From NCBI GenBank assembly GCA_022865725.1, contig JALHTP010000306.1, positions 1 to 5,605 of the forward strand: 5,605 bases of DNA, written 5' to 3'. The notes beneath the pieces were generated by a model. The model was not told where the DNA came from. It made no database searches and saw nothing but the letters and a program-made list of their open reading frames with translations. This document shows positions 5,502-5,605 of this stretch, piece after piece. Position 1 is the stretch's first letter. Each line of letters begins with the position of its first letter. Both the position numbers and the translations under genes were made by a program. The DNA is from Methyloceanibacter sp. (GTDB lineage: Bacteria > Pseudomonadota > Alphaproteobacteria > Rhizobiales > Methyloligellaceae).

Positions 5502-5605
5502 ATGGGCGACTGGCTGCTCAATCTTCCTGTGCTGTGGATGGCCGTCGTTGTCTTTGCGGCCACTTATCTCCTTGCCGCCAGTGTTTATTGGGTCGTGACC
5601 AGGCT
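5502..5605 (+). CDS. N-terminus of a membrane protein, probably DUF4239 (bestrophin-like) family; cut by window end
   Basis: The frame opens at the ATG at 5502 and runs 34 codons to the window edge. It begins Met-Gly-Asp-Trp-Leu-Leu-Asn-Leu-Pro-Val-Leu-Trp-Met, followed by a strongly hydrophobic stretch (about residues 5-31) ending in Val-Val-Thr-Arg. This is a first transmembrane helix, not a cleavable signal, since no cleavage site is visible. The opening resembles what I recall of alphaproteobacterial DUF4239 proteins, membrane proteins of unknown function, but 34 residues are not enough to be sure. No clear Shine-Dalgarno sequence precedes this ATG. The 97-bp gap from the preceding stop may hold its promoter; I found no convincing one. 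Confidence 0.55.
   Translation, partial: MGDWLLNLPVLWMAVVVFAATYLLAASVYWVVTR

Overview
The window is about two-thirds G+C. Its gene content suggests an alphaproteobacterium, most likely of the Hyphomicrobiales/Rhizobiales type. The reasons are the divergent cobT/cobS pair, the small secreted tyrosine-rich proteins and a DUF4239-like membrane protein. This placement comes from recalled family knowledge, not from a search.

Layout. From position 1079 down to position 1 on the minus strand there is one open frame with no stop. It begins as CobT, the lower-ligand-activating enzyme of cobalamin synthesis. After about 200 residues it changes, in frame, into the C-terminal part of a secreted M28 metallopeptidase followed by Ig/cadherin-like sequence. 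Each half lacks the essential residues that the other end of its own family carries, so this looks like a chimera (assembly artefact or rearrangement) and not a working fusion. Divergently from it, 42 bp away, runs an intact cobS (1122-1895), the last enzyme joining the two halves of cobalamin. It converges tail to tail, 1 bp apart, with a minus-strand gene for an exported DUF302 protein (1897-2370).

Next come two small plus-strand genes (2584-2868 and 3020-3319). Both encode proteins with a signal peptide and a C-terminal tail rich in Tyr, Arg, Pro and Trp, and they look like distant tandem paralogues. A strong intrinsic terminator (3335-3378) closes this pair.

The largest gene (3428-5404) is the most interesting. 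It encodes one polypeptide with an N-terminal YkuD (L,D-transpeptidase-fold) domain that has an intact SHGC motif and no signal peptide, joined to a complete three-domain Mur ligase related to MurC/Mpl. Cytoplasmic YkuD enzymes of the ElsL kind trim the terminal D-Ala from recycled tetrapeptides, and Mpl-type ligases attach the resulting tripeptide to UDP-MurNAc. The fusion therefore plausibly encodes two consecutive steps of peptidoglycan recycling in one protein. The window ends in the first 34 codons of a membrane protein that resembles DUF4239 (bestrophin-like) proteins.

No tRNA, rRNA, CRISPR array, insertion sequence or cobalamin riboswitch was seen. No stretch longer than about 215 bp is without a gene.
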